Positions 1 to 7,573 are shown, counted from the first letter of the stretch. The stretch is DNA of 64,000 nucleotides from Pseudomonas psychrophila HA-4 (GCF_000282975.1 NZ_ALJC01000079.1:1-64000); one strand, 5' to 3'. Made by a program: numbers and translations. Notes: generated from the sequence alone by a model not told the origin.

Positions 1-392
1 GGGCTGTTGAAGCGCATCAATACCGGATTAAATGCCCGATACCCCTGGCCCAGTAAATAATGCCCGGTCACGGTGTCTGGCCGCTCACCATTAAATCCCA
101 GTGTACTGAGTAAGCTGTGTTGAACAGGGTGGTAGCCATAGGGTGAATAGGCTTGAGCCTGGCGGCCCTGAGGGCTCACGCTATGCAGCACGCATTTTTG
201 CAGATCGGTGGCGAGTAAAACACTGCTGGATGAAGGGCCTTGGTGCTGGGCCAGGGGTTGAGCGTTGTATTCAAAAAAATACCGCGTGTTAACACCTTCG
301 ATTTCGTTGGCGATACGCTTGGCGCAGTAAAAGCGCCGTAGTGAACCGACGTCAGTCAGACGGTCTAGCGGGTCGTAACGGTAGTGGTTCAT
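1..392 (-). CDS. RHS-core (orphan tip) protein, partial (C-terminus off left edge)
   Basis: The reading frame opens at ATG 392-390 (begins MNHYRYDPLDRLTD) and is still open at base 1, so only about 130 N-terminal residues are visible. The product has the RHS repeat-associated core signature seen in the two other RHS genes of this window: a YDPLDRL start, an IA-EIEG strand, a GFNGERP-TGHYLLGQGYRAFNP motif and LMRFNSP at the edge. It lacks the long YD-repeat shell of full TccC/RHS proteins, so it is a short core-plus-tail cassette. The variable tail lies outside the window. fdhA is divergent; a palindrome shared with the other RHS genes lies at 462-477. The family is clear; the activity of the tail cannot be judged. 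Confidence 0.8.
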   Translation of the reverse strand, partial: MNHYRYDPLDRLTDVGSLRRFYCAKRIANEIEGVNTRYFFEYNAQPLAQHQGPSSSSVLLATDLQKCVLHSVSPQGRQAQAYSPYGYHPVQHSLLSTLGFNGERPDTVTGHYLLGQGYRAFNPVLMRFNS

Positions 393-461
393 TGATATGG
401 GCCTATCAAGCTTTTGCCAACTCAGATGCCCAGTATCGAAGTGATAGCACGCTTTTCCTAG

Positions 462-477
462 CTAGCAGAACAACTAG
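462..477 (-). promoter_or_regulatory. Shared RHS-upstream palindrome, copy 1
   Basis: Plus-strand CTAGCAGAACAACTAG, a slightly degenerate copy of the inverted repeat CTAGCAG-AA-CTGCTAG found before the two other RHS-core genes. It ends 69 bases upstream of the RHS start at 392. Whether it is an operator, promoter part or recombination site is unknown. Confidence 0.55.
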
Positions 478-630
478 GTAGCGACCTGGTGCGCGGCGCA
501 TTTGCCTATGCCGAGGTCGTACAGGGGGCGATGACGGTTGTGGCACGTTCTAAGCTGCAGGCTGCATGTAAAAGCAGATCGGCTTGTCACTTGCCGCTGC
601 TTCTCTCTAACAATAAGAAGGGTGAACACG

Positions 631-1827
631 ATGGCTGACAATCGCGGTGTGGTGTACCTGGGCAATGGCCAGGTTGAAGTGCAAAGCATTCCTTTCCCCA
701 AGATGCAAAACCCGCAGGGCAAGCCGATCCACCACGGCGTGATTCTGCGTGTGGTGTCGACCAATATTTGCGGCTCTGACCAGCACATGGTACGTGGCCG
801 TACCACCGCGCAAACCGGGCTGGTGCTGGGCCATGAGATCACCGGCGAGGTGATCGAAGCCGGGCGCGATGTGGAGCATTTAAAAGTCGGCGACCTGGTA
901 TCGGTGCCTTTCAACGTGGCATGCGGGCGTTGCCGCAGTTGCAAAGAGCAAAACACCGGCGTGTGTCTGACTGTCAACCCGGCCCGTCCCGGCGGTGCGT
1001 ATGGCTATGTGGACATGGGCGATTGGATCGGCGGTCAGGCTGAATATGTATTGGTCCCGTATGCCGATTTCAACCTGCTCAGACTGCCAAACCGCGACGC
1101 GGCGATGGAGAAAATTCGCGACCTGACCTGTCTTTCCGACATTCTGCCAACTGGCTATCACGGCGCTGTGACCGCAGGCGTAGGCCCAGGTAGCACCGTG
1201 TACATCGCCGGTGCAGGCCCGGTAGGCTTGGCCGCTGCCGCTTCGGCACGCTTGTTGGGCGCGGCAGTGGTGATTGTCGGTGACGTGAACCCAATTCGTT
1301 TGGCCCATGCCAAGGCGCAGGGCTTTGAAATTGCCGATTTGTCCAAAGACACCCCGCTGCACGAACAAATTGCAGACTTGCTGGGCGAGCCCGAAGTGGA
1401 CTGCGCAGTGGATGCAGTGGGCTTCGAAGCGCGTGGTCACGGGCATGACGGTGTCAAACACGAAGCGCCGGCCACCGTGCTCAACTCATTGATGGGTGTG
1501 GTTCGGGTAGCGGGCAAAATCGGTATTCCGGGCCTGTACGTCACCGAAGACCCGGGTGCTGTTGATGCGGCGGCCAAAAAGGGCAGCCTGAGCATTCGCT
1601 TTGGCTTGGGCTGGGCCAAGTCCCATACCTTCCACACCGGGCAAACGCCTGTGATGAAATACAACCGCCAACTGATGCAGGCGATCATGTGGGACCGCAT
1701 TAAAATTGCCGACATCGTGGGCGTTGAGGTGATTAGTCTGGATGACGCACCACGCGGGTATGGCGAGTTTGATGCCGGTGTGCCGAAGAAGTTTGTGATT
1801 GATCCGCATAAGTTGTTTAGTGCCTAA
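631..1827 (+). CDS. fdhA: Glutathione-independent formaldehyde dehydrogenase
   Basis: A 398-residue zinc- and NAD-dependent medium-chain dehydrogenase that oxidises formaldehyde to formate in the cytosol; the length agrees with the roughly 399-residue P. putida enzyme. Visible marks: catalytic zinc ligands Cys47 (NICGSDQH) and His68-Glu69 (GHEITGE); the structural zinc cysteines 98, 101, 104 and 112 (CGRCRSCKEQNTGVC); and a Rossmann loop AGAGPVGLAA near residue 190. The start is ATG 631, behind AAGAAGGGTG at 616-625; the longer upstream frame has no such site. It is a single-gene unit, divergent from the left RHS gene and convergent with the second. A hairpin follows the stop. Confidence 0.95.
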   Translation: MADNRGVVYLGNGQVEVQSIPFPKMQNPQGKPIHHGVILRVVSTNICGSDQHMVRGRTTAQTGLVLGHEITGEVIEAGRDVEHLKVGDLVSVPFNVACGRCRSCKEQNTGVCLTVNPARPGGAYGYVDMGDWIGGQAEYVLVPYADFNLLRLPNRDAAMEKIRDLTCLSDILPTGYHGAVTAGVGPGSTVYIAGAGPVGLAAAASARLLGAAVVIVGDVNPIRLAHAKAQGFEIADLSKDTPLHEQIADLLGEPEVDCAVDAVGFEARGHGHDGVKHEAPATVLNSLMGVVRVAGKIGIPGLYVTEDPGAVDAAAKKGSLSIRFGLGWAKSHTFHTGQTPVMKYNRQLMQAIMWDRIKIADIVGVEVISLDDAPRGYGEFDAGVPKKFVIDPHKLFSA

Positions 1828-1842
1828 AGAGAAGGGGCTATT

Positions 1843-1874
1843 AATAAAGGCAGACTTTTTAGTTTGCCTTTATT
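1843..1874 (+). terminator. Hairpin after fdhA, possible terminator
   Basis: Perfect 10-bp inverted repeat AATAAAGGCA / TGCCTTTATT with a 12-base loop, 15 bases after the fdhA stop. No T-run follows, so termination is not certain; it also lies just beyond the convergent RHS gene. Confidence 0.4.
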
Positions 1875-1909
1875 GGCTTGGCGAGCACGCGGTTTCGGGG
1901 GATATATCT

Positions 1910-2911
1910 TTATTGATTTCGAATTCCAGCCAGTGTTCGTTGCATGTCTTGAGGGCGGTTTGTCATTTGTGGAGGTGGATTGGTGAAGAAATCATTGACT
2001 CTTATGGTGTCACTCCCATAGGCAGGGGGGGCAATCGGTAAGGGGGTCCATTTAGGGTACAAAATTCTCGGAGGTTCAGCTTCTAGGGCGACTTTGTAGG
2101 TTGGAGTAACTTGTGAATATAACGGTGGATAATCCCAAAAACGCATTGAGCCTCTCGGCGGTACAAATGCTGGCTTGGGCCCGCGAGAATAGGGCGGAGG
2201 CGTTTGGCTCATAGAAGATGAGGGCTTTGAAAACACAAAGTCATCGGTTGATTTGACGAGCGCCTTGGAATTGAAATCCATAATTGCCAGTGTTTTAGCC
2301 ATATTCCAGCGCGGCCTGTTGTTAGCCTCTGGGACGACGGGCGGTTGAGGCCGTGAACGGCGTGGCACCCGCCCCATAAATGCATTCATAAACGATTTGC
2401 GCAGGTTAAAGTGCCCGGTCGGATCAATTTTATTCAACGGATTATTATCACAATACGCATACGCATTAATCCCCCCTTCCCCAAACGGACTCCAACTGTC
2501 CGGGCTATTAAAGCGCATCAATACTGGATTAAACGCTCGATACCCCTGGCCCAATAAATAATGCCCGGTGATGGGTTCTGGCCGTTCGCCGTTAAAACCC
2601 ACAGCGTTGAGTAACGCGTCGATGGGGTGAAAACCAAAGGGCGAGTAAGCCTGCGCGTTCTGATTTCCCAGTGGACTAATGCCATTGAGCACGGACGTTT
2701 GTTGATCGGTCGCTAACAAGGCAGTACCGGGTTCAGTGCCGTGTTGCTGAACTGCCAGCGGTTGTGAGTCGGCCTCAAAAAATCGGCTTTTACGTGCACC
2801 TTCAATTTCGGTAGCGATGCGGGTGGTGTTGTAAAAACGCTGAACAGTGTTGGCGTTGGAAAGGCGGTCCAGCGGGTCGTATTGATAGGTGCTGGCGAAT
2901 GTTTTGCTCAT
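1910..2911 (-). CDS. RHS repeat-associated core protein with Pro-rich tail
   Basis: A 333-residue protein if started at ATG 2911 (MSKTFAST); an upstream in-frame ATG at 2959 would add 16 residues but the family start YDPLDRL is reached soon after 2911, so I prefer the shorter form. Residues 1-145 are the RHS-associated core: YDPLDRLSN, RIATEIEG, QAYSPFGFHP, GFNGERPEPITGHYLLGQGYRAFNP, LMRFNSPDSWSPFGEGGINAYAY and a DPTGH end. After DPTGH comes a unique tail of about 185 residues rich in proline and arginine, for which I recognise no toxin fold. Related cores form the C-terminal ends of TccC-type Tc-toxin subunits; here the shell is absent, so this is an orphan cassette. No immunity gene lies downstream; fdhA is convergent. 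Confidence 0.85.
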   Translation of the reverse strand: MSKTFASTYQYDPLDRLSNANTVQRFYNTTRIATEIEGARKSRFFEADSQPLAVQQHGTEPGTALLATDQQTSVLNGISPLGNQNAQAYSPFGFHPIDALLNAVGFNGERPEPITGHYLLGQGYRAFNPVLMRFNSPDSWSPFGEGGINAYAYCDNNPLNKIDPTGHFNLRKSFMNAFMGRVPRRSRPQPPVVPEANNRPRWNMAKTLAIMDFNSKALVKSTDDFVFSKPSSSMSQTPPPYSRGPKPAFVPPRGSMRFWDYPPLYSQVTPTYKVALEAEPPRILYPKWTPLPIAPPAYGSDTIRVNDFFTNPPPQMTNRPQDMQRTLAGIRNQ

Positions 2912-2974
2912 GCTGAGTTCCCATAAAGAGGGCGGCGGAGGTTTAGCATCCGCCTGCACTCATGGGCTGTATAG

Positions 2975-2990
2975 CTAGCAGAACTGCTAG
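2975..2990 (-). promoter_or_regulatory. Shared RHS-upstream palindrome, copy 2
   Basis: Perfect inverted repeat CTAGCAG-AA-CTGCTAG, 63 bases upstream of the RHS start at 2911. It is the best of the three copies in the window. Confidence 0.6.
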
Positions 2991-3001
2991 GTAATGGCCG
3001 T

Positions 3002-3262
3002 TTAAACCTGCAAGCGCTGGCCCAGTACGTCGAGCAGGTCACAGCCGTCGCGCAGCAAAATGGCGCAAGGCTGGGTGATGTGTTTGAGGTCTACGCCGTC
3101 GGCGGCGCTCAGGTCCAGGCGGTTGAGGCTTTCGAACAGTTGGGTCACGGCCAAAATACGCGCCGCCGCATTGGCATGCAGCACGTCGGGCGGGCTTTGG
3201 CGGTCAATCAGCAAGCTGGGAATCAGGCAATCAATGGCAGTAAGCGGGATGTATTGGTTCAT
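3002..3262 (-). CDS. Small hypothetical protein behind a structured leader
   Basis: An 86-residue soluble protein beginning MNQYIPLTAID. It has no signal peptide or membrane segment; the C-terminal two thirds look helical, with repeated Leu/Ala spacing (LAVTQLFESLNRLDLS). The frame is open further upstream to 3469, but that part runs through a strongly folded region and makes an odd Cys/Arg-rich peptide, so I start at ATG 3262. It resembles in size and setting the small DUF3077/DUF6124-type proteins that pseudomonads carry behind a recurrent leader; that link is an impression, not a motif match. Function unknown. Confidence 0.55.
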   Translation of the reverse strand: MNQYIPLTAIDCLIPSLLIDRQSPPDVLHANAAARILAVTQLFESLNRLDLSAADGVDLKHITQPCAILLRDGCDLLDVLGQRLQV

Positions 3263-3300
3263 GGTGTGCGCTCTGGTGTGTTGGATAGAGCTACCACGCA

Positions 3301-3494
3301 TTCGTCGCCAAACGAATAGGTGGCAGCTGCACGCAGGTTGGCGAACCGGAAACACACCACCCGGCAGACCCAAAGGTCTCCCGCGCACAGCTGCCATAAC
3401 ACAGCCTTGCGGGTGCAAAAATACCTGCAATAAACAGGAGTTTTCGCATGGTGGTTTACAGGTCGCCAAACCCGGTCGTCATATGAACGACCGG
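3301..3494 (-). ncRNA. Candidate structured leader RNA upstream of the 86-aa gene
   Basis: The 335-base gap 3263-3597 contains nested inverted repeats on the minus strand: CCGGTCGT / ACGACCGG (3472-3479 with 3487-3494, 7-base loop); a long-range stem GGCAGCTG / CAGCTGCC (3322-3329 with 3388-3395) enclosing a hairpin AGACC-CAAA-GGTCT (3366-3379); and TTCGT / ACGAA (3301-3305 with 3312-3316) just before the gene. The motif GTTTGGCGAC occurs at both ends. This looks like a folded 5' leader or a cis-acting RNA; it is not a riboswitch class I can name. The rest of the gap up to 3597 is a REP element. Confidence 0.45.
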
Positions 3495-3538
3495 CGGACT
3501 ATAAGCCGCTTACGCCAGCCCACGCAAACCGAAAACCC

Positions 3539-3592
3539 TGTAGGAGCGAGCTTGCCTCGCGATCTTTTGATCTTTAAAAGACCGCGAGGCAC
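3539..3592. repeat. REP element
   Basis: TGTAGGAGCGAGCTTGCC start, with TGCCTCGCG paired to CGCGAGGCA across an AT-rich centre containing GATCTTTTGATC. This is the P. fluorescens REP type seen many times in this window. Confidence 0.8.
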
Positions 3593-3597
3593 CTCAA

Positions 3598-4272
3598 TTA
3601 CAACGCCGCCAACGGCCCTTGATACAACACCGGCCCAGTCGGCTGCCCGCTCGGTGAGCCGCCCTCAGGCTCCAGGCTTACAGCCAGCACCACATTGCTT
3701 GCCAGCAATTGCTGCTGGCTCGCGTTGAGCTGGATCTTGCAGTCGCCTGTCGCAGGCAGCAGACCCAGCGACACGGGGTTGCCGCCTGCCGGGATCGCCC
3801 ACAATTGCAGGCTGCGGCCACTGTCCACGGCCGCCAGTTGCAGCGGTTTCACGTTCAGGTAGTCGGCGTGCGCTTCAATGCGCAGGGTGGGTTGCGCGGT
3901 GCCGCTGAGCAAGGTGGCTGTGTAGGTGATGCTGTCTCGGGTCGTCAGCACGCCCACGGCCACGGCGATTACCACGGTGCACGCGGCTGCCGTGACGCGC
4001 AGCCAGTTCCAGAAGGGCGGCTTGACCGGGACGTGGAGTTTTTGCGGCTCAATGCGCGCCACGATGCCCCGCCACACATGATCAGGCACAGGGTCTTGGC
4101 CAAGCGTATCGGTCAGCCGCACGAGGGTGGTCTGCCAAGCGGCGAGTTCTTCGCGCAGGCCCGCGTCATCGAGTAGCAGTTGTTCAAAGCGTTTGCGTGC
4201 GCCAGATGGCATTAAACCGATGGCGTAATCGGCCGCCAGTGCCCGGCGCAGGCTAGGGGTTTGGTAGTTCAT
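3598..4272 (-). CDS. Anti-sigma factor, RskA (anti-sigma-K) type
   Basis: A 224-residue inner-membrane protein that should hold the adjacent ECF sigma factor inactive. The N-terminal 75 residues form a ZAS-like cytoplasmic region (LRRALAADYAIGLMPSGARKRFEQLL); one membrane segment lies at about 90-108 (VTAAACTVVIAVAVGVL); the periplasmic C-terminal RskA domain carries LWAIPAGGNPVSLGLLP and ends SLEPEGGSPSGQPTGPVLYQG, the family's usual tail. The start ATG overlaps the sigma gene stop by four bases (4269-4272), which implies translational coupling. The signal it senses is unknown. No receptor gene sits beside the pair. Confidence 0.85.
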   Translation of the reverse strand: MNYQTPSLRRALAADYAIGLMPSGARKRFEQLLLDDAGLREELAAWQTTLVRLTDTLGQDPVPDHVWRGIVARIEPQKLHVPVKPPFWNWLRVTAAACTVVIAVAVGVLTTRDSITYTATLLSGTAQPTLRIEAHADYLNVKPLQLAAVDSGRSLQLWAIPAGGNPVSLGLLPATGDCKIQLNASQQQLLASNVVLAVSLEPEGGSPSGQPTGPVLYQGPLAAL

Positions 4273-4901
4273 GATTCAAGGCACCTGCGCAGACGTTCCA
4301 TGCCCCGGCGAATCCAGGACTTTACCGAACCCAGCGGTGCGGCCAATTGCTCGGCCAATTCGCTGGCGCTGTGGCCATGAAAATAGGCCGAGGTAATGGT
4401 TTGGCGCTGCTTGCCCTCCAGTTGTTCAAGGCACTGGTTGAGCGCTTTGGCCTTACGGGCAGTGTCCAGTTGTTCGTCAGCGCCAAGGCCTTCATCGGCC
4501 AGGGCTTCTTGCTGTAAATCGCTTAACGGCAACTCGCGCTGCTTGCGCAGTTGGTCGATGGCTTGATGGCGGGTGATGGTGACCATCCAGGTCAACGGTG
4601 CGGACAAGCGAGGTTCGTAGCGCGCGGCGTTGTGCCAGATACGCACGAAACTTTCTTGTACGACTTCTTCGGCCAGATCCCGGCGACCCATGCAGTGCAA
4701 GGCCACGCTGTACAGACGGGGAGCGACGCTACGGTACAACGTTTCAAAAGCTCGGCGGTTACCCAAGGAGCACTGGACCAACAGTTTTTTGAGGTACTCA
4801 GCGTCGGAGATTAAAATACCCGTTCTCCCATTTATCAAAGTGGTGGCACAGTGCCATCCGCTTAATGAGCTTAGTCCAAAATTTAGGGTTATTCCAATCA
4901 T
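4269..4901 (-). CDS. ECF sigma factor (SigK/RpoE-like)
   Basis: About 210 residues. Sigma region 2 is visible at LGNRRAFETLYRSVAPRLY through DLAEEVVQESFVRIW, and region 4 at ITSAYFHGHSASELAEQLAAPLGSVKSWIRRGMERLRRCL. It is encoded upstream of, and overlaps, the RskA-type anti-sigma gene. The start is uncertain: ATG 4901 is behind GGATTAAC at a loose spacing, while a TTG about 22 codons further in (beginning INGRTGIL) is also possible. Targets are unknown; the DUF2780 and protease genes on the other strand are the nearest candidates. Confidence 0.85.
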   Translation of the reverse strand: MIGITLNFGLSSLSGWHCATTLINGRTGILISDAEYLKKLLVQCSLGNRRAFETLYRSVAPRLYSVALHCMGRRDLAEEVVQESFVRIWHNAARYEPRLSAPLTWMVTITRHQAIDQLRKQRELPLSDLQQEALADEGLGADEQLDTARKAKALNQCLEQLEGKQRQTITSAYFHGHSASELAEQLAAPLGSVKSWIRRGMERLRRCLES

Positions 4902-5089
4902 TACGAGGTTAATCCACTCATTTTGATGGCTTTTTTTCTGACCGGCCCGTTAGTTTTTTGCGGGTTACGCGAGCGATCCGTCAGGTCTGTTCGTGTTTGA
5001 TATACGCGGGGGGTTATAAAGCGGATGCAGCGCAGATCAACTTTTTTCCATTAAGCTTGCGCACCGTTTGATCCACCGCTGGCTGTTGG

Positions 5090-5116
5090 GAACATCCGCC
5101 GAGGATTTGGGTCTTA
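5090..5116 (+). promoter_or_regulatory. Candidate ECF/AlgU-type promoter for the DUF2780 gene
   Basis: GAACAT, 16 bases, TCTTA, close to the AlgU/RpoE pattern GAACTT-N16/17-TCTGA, 56 bases before the start codon. The remaining 4902-5171 interval holds only T-rich stretches and no gene. Confidence 0.35.
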
Positions 5117-5171
5117 TTGACAGTTTTGCTGCTCCGTTGCGGACAGCTTTTTGGTTTAAGAGGTTGATGCG

Positions 5172-5744
5172 ATGAAAACGTTGAACGTGGTAGCACTGGC
5201 AGCACTGATGAGCGTGGCAGCGAGCCCGGTTTTTGCAGGTTTTGACTTGGGCGCGGCCACGCAAATACTGAGTCAAGTACAAGGCGGCAACAGCGCCAGC
5301 TCTGACAAGACCCTGCAGGCAGTCGATTTGCTGACTAAAGCCAAGGCACTGGGTGTTACGCCGGAACAAGCCGCAGGGGGTGCAGGCGCAATGCTGAGCC
5401 TGGCTAAAAACCAACTGACCTCTACTGATTACACCGCCCTGACCCAGCAAGTGCCGGGTATTAACAAGGTGACGGGCGCTGGTGCATTGACTCAACTGAA
5501 CCAATTGAGCGCAAAGAACCCACAGATTCAGGCCCTTGTGGGTCAGATCAACCCGGTTAGCCCAGACGCCAAAGTGGCGGTGAGCAATGTGACCAACGCC
5601 TCGCAACTGAATTCCGCGTTCGAAGCCCTGGGCATGAAGAGCAGCATGGTTCAGCAGTTTGCTCCGCTCATTACCCAGTACCTGGGCCAACAAGGCGTTG
5701 CCAGCCCAATGTTGACCACCCTAGGCAGCCTCTGGGGTATTTAA
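5172..5744 (+). CDS. DUF2780 (VcgC/VcgE-like) exported protein
   Basis: A 190-residue protein with a clear signal peptide (MKTLNVVALAALMSVAASPVFA, cleavage after AFA near residue 22), so secreted or periplasmic. The mature part is Ala/Gln/Leu-rich, helical, and matches the DUF2780 pattern: LLTKAKALGVTPEQAAGGAGAMLSLAKNQL early, and FEALGMKSSMVQQFAPLITQYLGQQG near the end. Start ATG 5172 follows AAGAGGTTG. Family function is unknown. It lies divergent from the sigma/anti-sigma pair, and the next gene is also exported; a shared envelope-stress role is inference from position and a candidate ECF-type promoter. Confidence 0.8.
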   Translation: MKTLNVVALAALMSVAASPVFAGFDLGAATQILSQVQGGNSASSDKTLQAVDLLTKAKALGVTPEQAAGGAGAMLSLAKNQLTSTDYTALTQQVPGINKVTGAGALTQLNQLSAKNPQIQALVGQINPVSPDAKVAVSNVTNASQLNSAFEALGMKSSMVQQFAPLITQYLGQQGVASPMLTTLGSLWGI

Positions 5745-5876
5745 GAATTAACCGCGCTTAGCGCGTCATGTGCTGTAGCGCTGGTCTTTCTTGGTCCAGA
5801 GCGGGTTGATCCAGCTCTGGACATGCTCGCTCCAACAGGGGTGTGACCACTGGATTCTTTTAAGGAAATGACCTCT

Positions 5877-6377
5877 ATGAAGTCTGTTCTAGCCCTGCTG
5901 TCCCTGTTGGCGCTGCCGGTGATGGCCGCCGAACCGACTTTGTACGGGCGTTATGAGTACATCAAGTTGCCGGAAATCGGCGAGACGCTCAAAGCCAAAA
6001 TGGACACCGGTGCTTTGACCGCATCGCTGTCGGCCAAAAATATTCAGACCTTCACCCGTGACGGTGAAGAGTGGGTACGTTTCCAGCTCGCTACCCCAGA
6101 CGCGAGCAGCAAAGTGTATGAACACAAAGTGTCGCGCATCAGCAAAATCAAAAACCGCGCCGATGAAGACGACGACAAAGATGGCGCCGACGTGGCCAAA
6201 CGCCCGGTGGTGGATTTAGAGATGTGCCTGGGGGGTGTTAAACGCACCGTAGAGGTCAACCTCACCGACCGCAGCAGCTTTAACTACCCATTGTTGATCG
6301 GCGCCAAGGCGCTGCGTGAGTTTGGTGCGGCGGTGAACCCGGCGCGTCGGTATACGGCGGACAAAACGGGGTGTTGA
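5877..6377 (+). CDS. RimK/LysX-associated retropepsin-like protein (DUF785)
   Basis: A 166-residue exported protein of the family often named 'ATP-dependent zinc protease' but which is retropepsin-like: the aspartic motif K-MDTGALTASLSA is present near residues 42-54, and FNYPLLIGAKAL near 140-150 fits the second lobe. The N-terminus MKSVLALLSLLALPVMA is a signal peptide. I choose ATG 5877 because TAAGGA at 5861-5866 is well spaced from it and too close to the ATG at 5868. The middle has a very acidic insert (DEDDDKDGAD). Substrate unknown; in other bacteria relatives sit with RimK-type ligases, which are not seen here. Confidence 0.8.
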   Translation: MKSVLALLSLLALPVMAAEPTLYGRYEYIKLPEIGETLKAKMDTGALTASLSAKNIQTFTRDGEEWVRFQLATPDASSKVYEHKVSRISKIKNRADEDDDKDGADVAKRPVVDLEMCLGGVKRTVEVNLTDRSSFNYPLLIGAKALREFGAAVNPARRYTADKTGC

Positions 6378-6395
6378 GTGAGCGTGAACTAAACG

Positions 6396-7412
6396 TTAAT
6401 CACGCGTGCGGATCCTTCCGAGTGTTGAGGCAGGCCGCTCGGGGACAGGTGGGGCAAGCATAGTGGCACCTGGCTGGTTAGAGGCCTGTAGTGCGAAATT
6501 GCCCAGCCGTAAGCTTTCCCCCGGCGGCAGTGGTGAGTGGAGGATGCGTGGTGAAGGGTTCAGTTTCCATAGGCCCTCGATTTCTATAACGGGACCTCCT
6601 AAGTGTCTGCTGGCTTGAGCCCTAGTTACAAATGAAATTCTATCGCTATTATTTGGGTTTACCAGAACGGCATGAAATTGATCTAGCTCGTTGGCTGGGG
6701 GGCTCGCCACTCTTGAGCTTGAACCGGCTCTAGCGCTAGCCGCAGGTAGTTGCGCAATGTCATCGCCAGTACTTAGTACTGAGGGTTGAACGTAAGTGTT
6801 GCTCGTTCCAGACCTTTGCAATGAAGAGATACTCCCCAGATCCAGTGCTTCAGGATTACGACGAAACAACTTTTTTAAGCTCCCGAATACATGCCCTGTT
6901 GGATCTAAACGATTCACCGGCTCTCCCCCGCAATACGCATACGCATTAATCCCACCCTCACCAAATGGGCTCCAACTGTCGGGGCTATTAAAACGCATCA
7001 ATACTGGATTGAACGCCCTGTAGCCGTTGCCCAGCAAGTAATGCCCGGTGGTTTTATCATCACGTTCACCATTAAAACCTATCACGCGCTGTTCATCGCT
7101 TGGGCTGTAGCCGGCTGCGGTATAGGCGATGGCGTTGTGTTGTTCGCCATTGAGCGTGGCAAGTGTTGAACATTTGTCGTCGTGGGCAATCAGCATGGTG
7201 CCGACAGTGCCTGCGGTGTCCGTGTGTTGGGCTAGCACGACGCCTTCAGTTTCAAAGACGCGATAGACCGTATCGCCTTTAATCTCAGTCGCCACACGGT
7301 CGTTGTTGTAAAACAATTGTGTCTGCTGATCCCCTGAACGCCCACTGTTCACATGGCGGTTCAGTGGGTCATAGGTGTAGTGGTTCAGCAGTCGTTGCTT
7401 TTTCGAAGTCAT
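6396..7412 (-). CDS. RHS repeat-associated core protein with variable tail
   Basis: A 338-residue protein starting ATG 7412 (MTSKKQRLLNHYTYDPLNR). Residues 1-165 are the RHS core: YDPLNRHV, RVATEIKG, a diverged centre, GFNGERDDKTTGHYLLGNGYRAFNP, LMRFNSPDSWSPFGEGGINAYAY and LDPTGHV. The remaining 170 residues share nothing obvious with the tail of the RHS gene at 1910-2911 and show no catalytic motif I know. Codons 125-165 are nearly the same in DNA as in the other copies, while the N-terminal 110 residues are diverged. The DUF785 gene is convergent and ends only 18 bases away, so no immunity gene follows. Palindrome copy 3 lies upstream. Confidence 0.85.
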   Translation of the reverse strand: MTSKKQRLLNHYTYDPLNRHVNSGRSGDQQTQLFYNNDRVATEIKGDTVYRVFETEGVVLAQHTDTAGTVGTMLIAHDDKCSTLATLNGEQHNAIAYTAAGYSPSDEQRVIGFNGERDDKTTGHYLLGNGYRAFNPVLMRFNSPDSWSPFGEGGINAYAYCGGEPVNRLDPTGHVFGSLKKLFRRNPEALDLGSISSLQRSGTSNTYVQPSVLSTGDDIAQLPAASARAGSSSRVASPPANELDQFHAVLVNPNNSDRISFVTRAQASRHLGGPVIEIEGLWKLNPSPRILHSPLPPGESLRLGNFALQASNQPGATMLAPPVPERPASTLGRIRTRD

Positions 7413-7479
7413 GGCATTAACCCTTCAATTGCTTCATCTATGAAGGGTTAGAGATAACGGGATATAGCCCTGGGCGGTA

Positions 7480-7495
7480 CTGTTAGAACTGCTAG
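7480..7495 (-). promoter_or_regulatory. Shared RHS-upstream palindrome, copy 3
   Basis: CTGTTAGAACTGCTAG, one intact arm (CTGCTAG) and one diverged arm, 67 bases upstream of the RHS start at 7412, close to the spacing of the other two copies. Confidence 0.5.
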
Positions 7496-7533
7496 TTTTT
7501 ACTACCGTTGATCGGTGATTGTTGGCTGTTGTA

Positions 7534-7573
7534 TTTAAAGATCAAAAGACCGCGAGGCGAGCTCGCTTCTACG
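7534..7573. repeat. REP element, partial
   Basis: AAAGATCAAAAGACCGCGAGG followed by CGAGCTCGCTTCTAC: a half REP in reverse orientation between the RHS gene and the iron-uptake cluster. Confidence 0.65.

Noticed and set aside
538..630. Longer fdhA start (31 extra residues)
   Set aside because: The upstream part has no ribosome-binding site and does not match the family; ATG 631 has AAGAAGGGTG and gives the right length.
3263..3469. N-terminal extension of the 86-aa gene
   Set aside because: The frame crosses stem-loops and gives a Cys/Arg-rich peptide; it looks like an open frame through a structured RNA.
4551..4926. Plus-strand frames over the ECF sigma gene
   Set aside because: They are antisense shadows of a gene with clear sigma domains; composition is biased and no start signal is seen.
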